Below, one piece after another: positions 1 through 7,060 of a stretch of 20,765 nucleotides of DNA. The DNA comes from a virus, in the IMG/VR virus record IMGVR_UViG_3300021962_000792, positions 1-20,765 of that record; one strand, written 5' to 3'. The notes under the pieces were generated by a model, which was not told the DNA's origin, made no database searches, and saw nothing but the letters and a program-made list of their open reading frames with translations. Numbering within the stretch: position 1 is the first letter of the stretch; each line of letters begins with the position of its first letter. The translations under genes and the position numbers were made by a program.

Positions 1-140
1 CCATATGTCAAAGGAATTTTGAGTGTCTGCCTGACTTCTTCATTGTTATCGAGACGATTGATATAGATGTCATTGAACACCGTACCAAATACGATGATAT
101 ACTTTCTTAAGCTATCATGATTCCATGTTCTTCCAAACAT
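1..140 (-). CDS. 15: Tail sheath stabiliser and completion protein gp15 (N-terminal part, cut by window edge)
   Basis: Only the first 46 codons lie in the window; the gene runs off the left edge. The N-terminus (MFGRTWNHDSLRKYIIVFGT, then VFNDIYINR) closely resembles the start of T4 gp15 (MFG..YNSSFRRYA..MGDLF). In T4, gp15 caps the tail and stabilises the contracted or extended sheath, joining it to the gp13/gp14 neck. The ATG shares one base with the stop codon of gp14 (TAATG), so translation is probably coupled. Gene order 13-14-15 is that of T4. The family call rests on the N-terminus and the position. Confidence 0.82.
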   Translation of the reverse strand, partial: MFGRTWNHDSLRKYIIVFGTVFNDIYINRLDNNEEVRQTLKIPLTY

Positions 141-868
141 TATACGTTACCTTCACTAAAAGGATCTACTTGTGTCCAGTCGAGGATACTATCTCCTTCG
201 ACTTCGAACTCGGTATTGTCTTCGAATGGATCACCAGCTTGTGTTTCGAAACTATAACCGCTTTGAATAATAGGAGCGCCATCTTGAGTGATAAGAATCA
301 TGCCATCTGAAGTCGTAATGTTGTACAGATCGAGGCTAAGGCTGAGATCTCTTTCGATGTTATCAATAGCAGCAATTCCGGTGTTCAACTGCTCGCCGCT
401 ATATTCAAACATTTCACAGACAAGATCATACATCTGAATCGATCCCATCTGATAGAAGACAGGAGTCTTATTGACATACTTGACATACATCAAGCGATCA
501 GCCATCGGAAGATAGATAAGATCGCCTTCTTGAGGACGATCGATCATCTCGAGATTTCCAATCTCGTCCATAAAGTTACGAACAGAAACTGTAAATGTGA
601 CCTGATCTCTGATTTCAAGGCCGAATTTTGATAAGAACTGGCCGTCACCTTCATAGCTCTCATAGCTACGAATATACATGTCAATTAAATAGGAACCGTT
701 GTACTGTGATAATGAATCTTCTTCATATACATCATCTTTTGCGATTAACGTGCGAGGACAATAGAATACGTCGTGACCATACATCTTAATAGACTCGAGA
801 ACCAGATTCTCGATTAAGACCTGCTCTTGGCTATTACTAAAGTTGTTGAAATAGAAGTTGGTCGACAT
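140..868 (-). CDS. 14: Neck protein gp14 (head-to-tail connector)
   Basis: 242-residue homologue of T4 gp14, a neck protein that with gp13 completes the filled head before it joins the tail. Matches visible by eye include the early segment with VLIENLVLESIKMYG and YCPRTL (T4: ILADVLVAESIQMRG, YYVPREY), the S-YEGDGQFLSKFGLEI stretch (T4: EGYEGAKSFFSNFGMQV), then EGDLIYLPM and a later FEYSGEQLN. Length is close to T4 gp14 (about 256). The C-terminus is acidic, ending DPFSEGNV. It lies 3 nt after gp13 and overlaps gp15 by one base, so it belongs to the gp13-14-15 late transcript. Confidence 0.9.
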   Translation of the reverse strand: MSTNFYFNNFSNSQEQVLIENLVLESIKMYGHDVFYCPRTLIAKDDVYEEDSLSQYNGSYLIDMYIRSYESYEGDGQFLSKFGLEIRDQVTFTVSVRNFMDEIGNLEMIDRPQEGDLIYLPMADRLMYVKYVNKTPVFYQMGSIQMYDLVCEMFEYSGEQLNTGIAAIDNIERDLSLSLDLYNITTSDGMILITQDGAPIIQSGYSFETQAGDPFEDNTEFEVEGDSILDWTQVDPFSEGNV

Positions 869-871
869 GTA

Positions 872-1615
872 TTATCCAATCATATCGAGAACCGGCAGAG
901 AATAAGAAGAAATCATCTCGTCTTCGAGCTTTCTTCTTTCGGCTACGGCATCGTCGTAGATTTTCTCACCGTTAAATTGAACTCCTCCGGGTAGAGTCAT
1001 GCCTGTAAACTTTGTAAGGTTTGAACCCCATTGTTCTTTGATCAGAGTCGTAGCATAGTTCTGAAGCCAACGATCGTTATAAGCATCTGTCCATGTTTCG
1101 GGATCGACTACTTCATAAGCTTCAACGAGCAAGAATTCTCCGACGGCGACCGTGTTCCAATCCATATCAACATGAAGTCGATCTTTATGACGAGAATAAC
1201 GAATAGGCTGTTTACCGACAAGAAGTTCGTTCATGAGAGCAAGGTGTTCCATGACCATGTAGTATGGAACAAGTGACACGTTAGTCAGAGTATAGAGGTC
1301 GTTCAGCGCGATCTGATAGCGAATATTAAAGAGGTCGTCAGAGCGAATCGAAGGATCTCCCATCGAGAAGATGCTGACAGCGCCGATGATATTTTCTGGA
1401 AGAGTGATATACTTGTTTGTTACGTCAGTTGACGTGATAGCATGCTTGTAGTATACTCTTTCAGAACCATCAAAGTGATAGTCATACCAGTAACGAAGCG
1501 CTTCGTCAACACGATCATCGACTTGATCGTCGTCTACGTTGATTTCAATTACTGGCTTGCCTAACTTACGGAGACAGTATTCTTTGAACTCGGCTTTTGT
1601 AGTAGGAGTGGCCAT
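872..1615 (-). CDS. 13: Neck protein gp13 (head completion)
   Basis: 247-residue protein of the T4 gp13 neck family, which acts with gp14 to close the packaged head and form the head-tail joint. Family signs are the N-terminal segment with EYCLRKLGKP-EINVDDDQ, the following DEALRYWYDYHFDG helix, and the C-terminal LIKEQWGSNLTKF-GM-LPGGVQFNGEKI block followed by a charged helix. The ATG at 1615 has a good Shine-Dalgarno (AGAGGGA, about 6 nt upstream). It is the first gene of the minus-strand neck operon; an exact T4-type late promoter sits 34 nt upstream of the start. Confidence 0.9.
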   Translation of the reverse strand: MATPTTKAEFKEYCLRKLGKPVIEINVDDDQVDDRVDEALRYWYDYHFDGSERVYYKHAITSTDVTNKYITLPENIIGAVSIFSMGDPSIRSDDLFNIRYQIALNDLYTLTNVSLVPYYMVMEHLALMNELLVGKQPIRYSRHKDRLHVDMDWNTVAVGEFLLVEAYEVVDPETWTDAYNDRWLQNYATTLIKEQWGSNLTKFTGMTLPGGVQFNGEKIYDDAVAERRKLEDEMISSYSLPVLDMIG

Positions 1616-1648
1616 GTAATCCCTCTTTTATTATATTTATTCTTAAGC

Positions 1649-1656
1649 TATTTATA
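1649..1656 (-). promoter_or_regulatory. T4-type late promoter for gp13-14-15
   Basis: The minus strand reads TATAAATA exactly, the -10 motif recognised by the gp55 sigma factor with gp33/gp45 in T4-like phages. It lies 34 nt upstream of the gp13 ATG in a 85-nt gap without genes. No -35 element is expected for this class. Confidence 0.8.
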
Positions 1657-1661
1657 AGCCG

Positions 1662-1669
1662 TATAAATA
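1662..1669 (+). promoter_or_regulatory. T4-type late promoter for the plus-strand gene pair
   Basis: Exact TATAAATA on the plus strand (GTATAAATAC), 31 nt upstream of the ATG at 1701. It is the only exact plus-strand copy I found, and it precedes the only plus-strand genes in the window. Confidence 0.77.
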
Positions 1670-1700
1670 CAACCAGTACAGTATGAGGACTTGAAATATT

Positions 1701-2252
1701 ATGAATTTAGACTTGATGATCATAGATAACTTCTATATCAATCCCGACGCAGTCAGAGCCTTTGCTCTTACACAAGACTTTGGCGTCACAGGCAACTATC
1801 CAGGAAAACGAACACCTTCGTTCTTGACAGACGATGTCAAGGCATGTATTCAGCATTGGATGAATCCGATTGGAAAGATCACCAATTGGCACGAAGATTC
1901 GGGTTACACTGGAGCCTTTCAATACGCAACATCGATGGATAGAACGTGGATCCACTGTGATCACACGAGTATGTGGGCTGGTGTATGCTATCTCACTCCT
2001 GATGCACCGCATACCGCAGGCACCGGCCTGTTTCGACACAAAGAAACCGGAGAGTATCGAGCTCCAAAGAACGAGCACGAAGCATACGACTATACTAAAT
2101 GGGACCGGGTCGACATCGTAGGTAACAAGTACAATCGACTAGTTCTCTATAGCGGCGATCTCTTCCATGCCAGCTTAGATTACTTTGGTAAAGATCTATA
2201 TGATGGTCGTCTGTTTCAGACATTCTTCTTTGACACGGAGTATTCGCAATGA
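1701..2252 (+). CDS. DUF6445-type protein, 2OG-Fe(II) oxygenase-like
   Basis: 183-residue protein that fits the DUF6445 family, a double-stranded beta-helix group resembling 2-oxoglutarate/Fe(II) dioxygenases. Candidate iron ligands are His85 and Asp87 (IHCDHTSMWAGVCYL) and His156 (YSGDLFHASLDYFGKDL), with Arg170 (DGRLFQTFFF) as the candidate 2-oxoglutarate-binding residue. The spacing and the NRLVLY strand before the second His match the family. The substrate is unknown. It has a Shine-Dalgarno (GAGGA) and a late promoter upstream, and overlaps the next gene by 4 nt (ATGA). The family name comes from recalled motifs; no search was made. Confidence 0.75.
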   Translation: MNLDLMIIDNFYINPDAVRAFALTQDFGVTGNYPGKRTPSFLTDDVKACIQHWMNPIGKITNWHEDSGYTGAFQYATSMDRTWIHCDHTSMWAGVCYLTPDAPHTAGTGLFRHKETGEYRAPKNEHEAYDYTKWDRVDIVGNKYNRLVLYSGDLFHASLDYFGKDLYDGRLFQTFFFDTEYSQ

Positions 2253-3001
2253 AAGTTTGTAAGGTAATATGGTCGACGAATCGTCTTGAGTATTTGATTC
2301 CTACACTCAAATCTCAGCGTGATATGTTAAACTTCGAGGGTTGTCAAGTTGAAGGCATCTTTATCGATGATATGCCAAAAGGTAGACATGACGGCACGAT
2401 GTTCGAGCTAGCCAAGAATTTTGGCTTTACCGAGATCTTCTTACACCAGCAGAACATGGGTTTGCCATACGTATGGAATAGAACCTTCGAACTGTTGAGA
2501 GAACGTGATTATGATTACGTTTATCTTTCAGAAGATGACGTGACATTCAATCACCCGATTCGAATGCTCGACATGACTCAGATCTTACATGACTATCGTA
2601 ACGTTTCTCAGGTGTGTTTGACACGACAGAAATGGTATGACTTTGAAGAGGAAACGCAGGCTTATGAAACAGACATTACGCTTGGAAAATACCGTGGCGA
2701 ACTTTCTGAGGCATATTTTTGGAGTTTGGCAAGTGTTTTTCCTCGCACCATAGTAGATCTTCCTCATGCCGAATCAGTAGGCGAGAAGAACTTGAGCGAG
2801 TATGTTGTAGCGAAATCATTGCAGCAACTTGGTATGCAGACATGCAAATTGAAGACCGAAGAAGGCCATAACATCGTCAATCATATTGGAGAGTACAGCA
2901 TCGGTAAGCGGGCTGAGCCAGGAGATCCTCGCTACGAAGACTTTGCAGCATACGATCCTGAAACGAAGTATAGCTCTCGACACGGAACTAAGTGGACTTA
3001 A
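2249..3001 (+). CDS. GT-A fold glycosyltransferase (family 2-like)
   Basis: 250-residue putative nucleotide-sugar glycosyltransferase. The N-terminus has the GT-A pattern: strand KVCKVIWSTNR followed by a second strand ending in IFIDD. An LSEDDVTF motif near residue 95 sits where the metal-binding DXD motif is expected after the YDYVY strand. A later GEKNLSEYVVAKSLQQLG segment and an HIGEYSIGKR motif resemble the acceptor-side region of similar phage enzymes. Donor and acceptor cannot be told. The start overlaps the previous stop (ATGA), so the two are a coupled pair. Its last 14 nt overlap the end of the convergent oxygenase gene on the minus strand. Confidence 0.75.
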   Translation: MKVCKVIWSTNRLEYLIPTLKSQRDMLNFEGCQVEGIFIDDMPKGRHDGTMFELAKNFGFTEIFLHQQNMGLPYVWNRTFELLRERDYDYVYLSEDDVTFNHPIRMLDMTQILHDYRNVSQVCLTRQKWYDFEEETQAYETDITLGKYRGELSEAYFWSLASVFPRTIVDLPHAESVGEKNLSEYVVAKSLQQLGMQTCKLKTEEGHNIVNHIGEYSIGKRAEPGDPRYEDFAAYDPETKYSSRHGTKWT

Positions 3002-3581
3002 GACTACAGTCGTCCCAGAAATTGATGAGTATACTCTTACGAGATCCACGTTTGACTTCGTTGATCCAATGGTAATATCTGCTTCCTTCGAAGTATAAGA
3101 CTGCGCCTTCGAAAGGCTGAAAAGATTCATGAGTATATTTGAGTAACTCTTCCTTTAAACCTTCCGGAAGACTTTGTTCTTTTTCATAGTCGAGCCAACC
3201 CCTTTCAGAGATACAGAATTCTCCGCCTTCAAGATCGGTTACCTCTAAATAACACGCGATGGTAATTGGAGACATGAGTTCTTCTGGTTTTAGTTTTTCC
3301 CCAGCATTAATTCTATCTCGAAGTTTCTCATTAAAATCCACGTGAGGCCATAAATCTCCAGAACCTTCTTGAGATTGATACCAATATTCGATGTGGGTTT
3401 TATTGCAGTTAAACTGTTCTCTGTCGAGAAACTCGAGTACGGCTTCATCTGTTTTATTCGTAGGGGCATTACGATCAAAGTAATACATTTGCGAAGGTCT
3501 ATTTAAACCCTCGAGCATTTTTAAGCGAAGATCTTCATCGAGAGTAGATCTATGAATAATCCTCGAGTTCCCATGGTACAT
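2988..3581 (-). CDS. 2OG-Fe(II) oxygenase
   Basis: 197-residue putative 2-oxoglutarate/Fe(II) dioxygenase. The ligands appear as His80 and Asp82 (LWPHVDFNEKL) and His171 (SRYYHWINEVK), followed by Arg181 (GSRKSILINFW) for the co-substrate. The strand ITIACYLEV and the LEGGEFCI turn are typical of the jelly-roll core. I start it at the ATG at 3581 (MYHGNSRIIHRST); a longer reading begins at a TTG at 3638 and overlaps the upstream gene by 89 nt, which is less likely. With the ATG the overlap is 32 nt. It is the last gene of the nine-gene enzyme chain. Substrate unknown; peptide prolyl or lysyl hydroxylation is one possibility. Confidence 0.8.
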   Translation of the reverse strand: MYHGNSRIIHRSTLDEDLRLKMLEGLNRPSQMYYFDRNAPTNKTDEAVLEFLDREQFNCNKTHIEYWYQSQEGSGDLWPHVDFNEKLRDRINAGEKLKPEELMSPITIACYLEVTDLEGGEFCISERGWLDYEKEQSLPEGLKEELLKYTHESFQPFEGAVLYFEGSRYYHWINEVKRGSRKSILINFWDDCSLKST

Positions 3582-4254
3582 TTTCAAATCTTTCAAAAAT
3601 ATATTTAACGGCTGTTTTATTCTTCTGAGATTTGCCAAAAGTTTTTAAGAAGACGCTTGACATTTTCTTATAAGAAGAAGCGTTGATTCTAGTTTCGCAT
3701 TTTGCCGGATGATGAGAAATTTGCAACTCATCGCATATCTTATTGATATTGTCTTGCGTAAAAAAATCTTCATAGAAGAAGTAGAGAGGTTTTGCGAAAA
3801 CGTTGTCTAGAGCTTCTATCGTTTCTCTGTATTTGCATGACATAAAATTAGTCATCACAAACTGTGAAGCGGGAGATTTAGCTAAAATCTTACCTCCTCC
3901 CAGACAATTCCAAGAAGACCACGCTCTTTGGATAGGATCTCTCATAATATAGACCGGCACTACTTCGATATCATACTTTAGTAAGCCGTTCTTTATAAGT
4001 CGAAAGACGTTCTCGCTCGAGCCTTCATAGTGTGTGAAGTCGCCTGTTACCTGATTTACATTTGAAACTGCTCGAAAGAAAGACTCTACGTCTTTTCTAT
4101 ATTCGTCTACATCCTCTAAGATAGGAACCAAATCATCTCTCTGAATGATATTCAGTTCTTTTCCCATATCATAGAATTCTGGATGGTTTCGAAAATAATG
4201 ATATAGCCAAGAGGTGCCAGCTTTCTCAGCACCCACATTTAATAGAAACTTCAT
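3550..4254 (-). CDS. Sulfotransferase (PAPS-dependent family)
   Basis: 234-residue protein with the two PAPS-binding signatures. The 5'-phosphosulfate loop is GAEKAGTSWLYHYFRNHP at residues 8-25, with Lys11 as the probable catalytic lysine. The 3'-phosphate motif is VYIMRDPIQRAWSSW around Arg105. The PEFYDMGKELN segment after the loop is typical of enzymes acting on carbohydrates (heparan-sulfate type) or lipids. The family transfers sulfate from PAPS to a hydroxyl or amine; here the acceptor could be a host glycan or a modified phage protein. The ATG overlaps the previous stop by 4 nt. Confidence 0.88.
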   Translation of the reverse strand: MKFLLNVGAEKAGTSWLYHYFRNHPEFYDMGKELNIIQRDDLVPILEDVDEYRKDVESFFRAVSNVNQVTGDFTHYEGSSENVFRLIKNGLLKYDIEVVPVYIMRDPIQRAWSSWNCLGGGKILAKSPASQFVMTNFMSCKYRETIEALDNVFAKPLYFFYEDFFTQDNINKICDELQISHHPAKCETRINASSYKKMSSVFLKTFGKSQKNKTAVKYIFERFENVPWELEDYS

Positions 4255-4799
4255 AAAGCTGGGGCGGTAATTACTATTCTAAAACCTGCCATTTCAGGAT
4301 TTTCAAAATCTTCGAGGATTTCATAATTCCCAGATCCTGCCTTGTACTTTAAAAATTTGTATAAATGGGAATCTTTTGGCAGGTTGTATTTTATTTTTGT
4401 TATACCGATATCTCTATAAAATTGATTACGATTTTCGACAGTTTCTGCCAAATACAAATAATTACGAGAACCATCTGAGGTGGCTCGAGAAAAAGAATGT
4501 CTGCCGTCTAAGGTTCCATCTGAAGTAATATAGGCACTCACTAGTCCCATGTCAATTCCTGTATCTAAATCAACGTGCTTAAATAAAATATGCGCATCAT
4601 GCGGCGTACGTGGATTTAATCCGGGCCATTCATTATCAAGTGCACTTTGAATTATATCTCTGACGCGATTTTTTATTTCTGTTCCTTGAAGACTATTATT
4701 TGTTGGCCAGTTCTTTTCGATAGAATCTAAACTGCCATCATAGATGCCGTCAAAATCGACTTCATCTAGACTATGAATTATTACATGATTGATATTCAT
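4251..4799 (-). CDS. Hypothetical protein in enzyme cassette
   Basis: 182 residues, not recognised. It is soluble by appearance, with no signal peptide or membrane segment. It contains an HDAHILFKHVDLDTG strand, a DGRHSFSRATSDGSRNYLYL stretch, and a C-terminal part with ENRNQFYRDIGITKIKY that vaguely recalls acyltransferases (GNAT), but no acetyl-CoA loop is visible, so I assign no function. The start overlaps the desaturase stop and the stop overlaps the sulfotransferase start (4 nt each), so it is translated with them and may share substrate or product. Confidence 0.72.
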   Translation of the reverse strand: MNINHVIIHSLDEVDFDGIYDGSLDSIEKNWPTNNSLQGTEIKNRVRDIIQSALDNEWPGLNPRTPHDAHILFKHVDLDTGIDMGLVSAYITSDGTLDGRHSFSRATSDGSRNYLYLAETVENRNQFYRDIGITKIKYNLPKDSHLYKFLKYKAGSGNYEILEDFENPEMAGFRIVITAPAL

Positions 4800-5527
4800 C
4801 TCTTAACAACTCTCTTTGTGGCTATAAAATCTGCTACAGTATTTAGCCATCCTTCTCCGCTCGTATCGTAAGGATGATCATGATGCCACTTATGCCAATG
4901 TTCTCCTCCACTCATGATCCCATACCAAAATCCCATGTTCTTCGGCCCATTCTCATCGTGATTAAACGTAGAGAATGCCGCCGACCAAATAGAAAATGTG
5001 AAAGGTATGAAGTACAAGAAGAAGTATGCTTGAACTGAAACAAGTAATAGAAGGAATGGAAGTGTTAGCATTAGCCAGAAGTGTTCGTAGAACAGATTAG
5101 TGATCTTATTCTTACGAAGACGAACAACAGTGCGAATGTCTCCATCTTTAATTCCGCTCTCGTTCCACAATAAAGGAAACAACGTTCTCCATCCGATAAT
5201 TGTATGAGGATGAGGATCCTTATGAGAGTCTACATATTTGTGGTGATTATTATGTGTAGCGCAAAACTCGACAGGCGAAGTAAAGGATCCATAAAAACCG
5301 AGAGCAGTGCCTATGAATTCCATAATAGGATTCATGGTATGAGTGCGATGACTATGAATCCGATGATACGTGATGACCCCGCCAACAGTTCTCATTAAGA
5401 AGAACATGGCAACTGCGGCAATCAGCCACGGAAGAGTGGCATAAGTGTATATTGCCCACGCTGCAATAATCGGGCATGTAAGCTGCACGAATGTAAGAAC
5501 ATATCTTCTATCAAATGTGTGTCCCAT
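4796..5527 (-). CDS. Membrane fatty acid desaturase (acyl-lipid or acyl-CoA delta-9 type)
   Basis: 243-residue integral membrane di-iron desaturase. All three histidine boxes are present: HRIHSH (55-60), HNNHH (92-96) and HKWHH (212-216), plus an additional His190 in STFNHDENGPKN, as in stearoyl-CoA or DesC-like enzymes. Hydrophobic segments lie near residues 12-50, 70-85 and 150-180. It is shorter than most cellular desaturases (about 280-320) but keeps the catalytic core. The family inserts a double bond in acyl chains using O2 and electrons from a ferredoxin or cytochrome; no electron donor is encoded nearby. It overlaps the following gene by 4 nt. Confidence 0.92.
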   Translation of the reverse strand: MGHTFDRRYVLTFVQLTCPIIAAWAIYTYATLPWLIAAVAMFFLMRTVGGVITYHRIHSHRTHTMNPIMEFIGTALGFYGSFTSPVEFCATHNNHHKYVDSHKDPHPHTIIGWRTLFPLLWNESGIKDGDIRTVVRLRKNKITNLFYEHFWLMLTLPFLLLLVSVQAYFFLYFIPFTFSIWSAAFSTFNHDENGPKNMGFWYGIMSGGEHWHKWHHDHPYDTSGEGWLNTVADFIATKRVVKR

Positions 5528-6044
5528 GATACCCGTCTATTTGTTTTATGATGGCTTCTTTTCCTGGATATGCATCCAAGAGAGGAGTTCTGGTCCCTGA
5601 TACTTCGAAGTATTCTTCGTACCAAACTATTTCTCTAGGATATTTATCTAAGTAAGCTCTTATCGCCAAATAATCATTATGCATTAAGTCGACTTGATGT
5701 TTAATAGCATTAGGTTTTAATTCAGGATACATTTTTAATAAAAAGTTTGCAAAGCTTAGGTATGCATCTCTCATATTCTTTCGTAGCACTACGAACGACG
5801 CCTGATTAATCTTAAGATATGAATGTTGATTGATAAGAATGATATTATCTTTATTATAACTTAGAAGATCGGCAAATCTTTCCGGAGTAAAGTTCTCTTG
5901 ATGGCGAGTTTCGTGCGCATCTGCTTTACGTGTATTCCCAATATGAATAGGATGTAACTCTCCAACAAACGTCATACCTATTTTTTCTTGAAGATCAAGA
6001 CAAAACTTCGTGGCTCCGCAACGTGGGAGAGAACATACTATCAT
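5511..6044 (-). CDS. Small sulfotransferase-like protein
   Basis: 177 residues. The N-terminus, IVCSLPRCGATKFCLDLQEK, fits the PAPS-binding P-loop of sulfotransferases (SLPRSGST-type), and FVVLRKNMRDAYLSF around Arg88 fits the 3'-phosphate motif. A WYEEYFE segment near 141 matches the conserved strand found late in the fold. It is much shorter than typical members (about 230-300) and different in sequence from the other sulfotransferase in the cassette. The loop has Arg-Cys-Gly-Ala in place of the usual Lys/Arg-Ser/Gly-Gly-Ser/Thr, so activity is uncertain. The stop overlaps the desaturase start by 17 nt. Confidence 0.72.
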   Translation of the reverse strand: MIVCSLPRCGATKFCLDLQEKIGMTFVGELHPIHIGNTRKADAHETRHQENFTPERFADLLSYNKDNIILINQHSYLKINQASFVVLRKNMRDAYLSFANFLLKMYPELKPNAIKHQVDLMHNDYLAIRAYLDKYPREIVWYEEYFEVSGTRTPLLDAYPGKEAIIKQIDGYHGTHI

Positions 6045-7060
6045 TCTTCGTCTTCACTCATGAAAAGAGTTTTAGGCAACTTCACCTTCTTCTTTGGTTT
6101 CTTTGATGCTGCAAGAATATCAACTCCTCCGATAGCATCAAGACTATAAGTCTTCGCGCGTTCTTCAATTTCTAAGTTAATGAAGTCTACACCGAATTCT
6201 TTATGGAATTCTAAAAGAAGATCTTCTCTGCAAGTTTCGAGATACTGCTTCCATCTCCATATACCAATTTCAGCGAGAATTTCTCTTCTTCGAGATGCTT
6301 TAGGATTTTCTGGCGGAGTTTTCGTATGCCAATTTCGAGTGTCCTCGAGATGATATGACACCATCTTACTATGATGGAACATCTTATATCCAGCCGCGTA
6401 TGACATCATCGTCATCATTATTTCTTCTCCCTTGAAGAAGATCTTTGGATCTAAACCAACTTCATCGAGCCAATCGGTATGCGTGAAGAAATTTCCAGCC
6501 ATAATATGGAATGCAGGTCTCGGCATATCAGTCGACGGAATATTATCTCCGTGAACATCTGGAATAAAATTATGCGGATCAATAGTGTAGTACTTTACTT
6601 GGCAAGCATCATTGACTTCATGATGAGGGCATGTTTTAATTTCCCCATCTTTTTCTTCGATCGTAAAGGATTTACACGAACCAGTAATGATTACTTTGTT
6701 CGTGCCAGCCATATCCATCGCTCTCTTATAATCTTCGACGAGAGAGCGATCCCAATGCATATCATGTAACATGTGAGAGTCGACTTGATAGATAAAGTCA
6801 TACTCGTTTGTTACATTTAGCAAGTTAAGATATCTTGCCCAAACACACCCATCAGAATATTCTGGATCGATTCTTTTATAGATGACATCATCTCTACTTA
6901 CAAGCACCGGCTCAGTGCAAGCCAAAGAATCCTCGAAGCGAGTCTGCTCGAAGATCGAATAGACTACGTTGTTTCTATTTGATTTGGTTTGCATCATACT
7001 CTTGATAGTATGAGGAAGTAAAGGATCTTGGTACGAGCATACTGAAACAAAAATGTTCAT
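6041..7060 (-). CDS. GT60-type GlcNAc glycosyltransferase (Pfam GlcNAc family)
   Basis: 339 residues. The order of motifs follows the GlcNAc family (CAZy GT60): IFVSVCSYQDPLLPHTIKSM at the N-terminus, SDGCVWARYLN near 70, the metal site YQVDSHM with Asp94-Ser-His96, then FFKGEEIMMTMMSYAAGYKMF near 210, then VSYHLED with His237. The characterised relative in Dictyostelium adds GlcNAc to a hydroxyproline of Skp1. The C-terminus carries a lysine-rich stretch followed by an acidic tail (MSEDEE). It sits in the same transcript as two 2OG oxygenases and overlaps both neighbours by 4 nt. Donor and acceptor here are not known. Confidence 0.85.
   Translation of the reverse strand: MNIFVSVCSYQDPLLPHTIKSMMQTKSNRNNVVYSIFEQTRFEDSLACTEPVLVSRDDVIYKRIDPEYSDGCVWARYLNLLNVTNEYDFIYQVDSHMLHDMHWDRSLVEDYKRAMDMAGTNKVIITGSCKSFTIEEKDGEIKTCPHHEVNDACQVKYYTIDPHNFIPDVHGDNIPSTDMPRPAFHIMAGNFFTHTDWLDEVGLDPKIFFKGEEIMMTMMSYAAGYKMFHHSKMVSYHLEDTRNWHTKTPPENPKASRRREILAEIGIWRWKQYLETCREDLLLEFHKEFGVDFINLEIEERAKTYSLDAIGGVDILAASKKPKKKVKLPKTLFMSEDEE

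Larger units (their letters stand above)
1649..1669. repeat. Inverted repeat made of two late promoters
   Basis: TATTTATA, a 5-bp spacer (AGCCG), then TATAAATA: a perfect 8-bp inverted repeat. Each arm is the complete late-promoter motif for the genes on its own side. Confidence 0.85.

Noticed and set aside
1707-2078. Minus-strand open frame of 123 codons
   Set aside because: It is antisense to the DUF6445-type gene, which has conserved catalytic-type residues, a late promoter and coupling to the next gene.
2988-3010. Terminator between the convergent genes
   Set aside because: No GC-rich stem with a T run is visible on either strand around the overlap.
3582-3638. N-terminal extension of the 2OG oxygenase from a TTG at 3638
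   Set aside because: It needs a TTG start and an 89-nt overlap with the sulfotransferase; the ATG at 3581 gives an overlap more like the rest of the chain.
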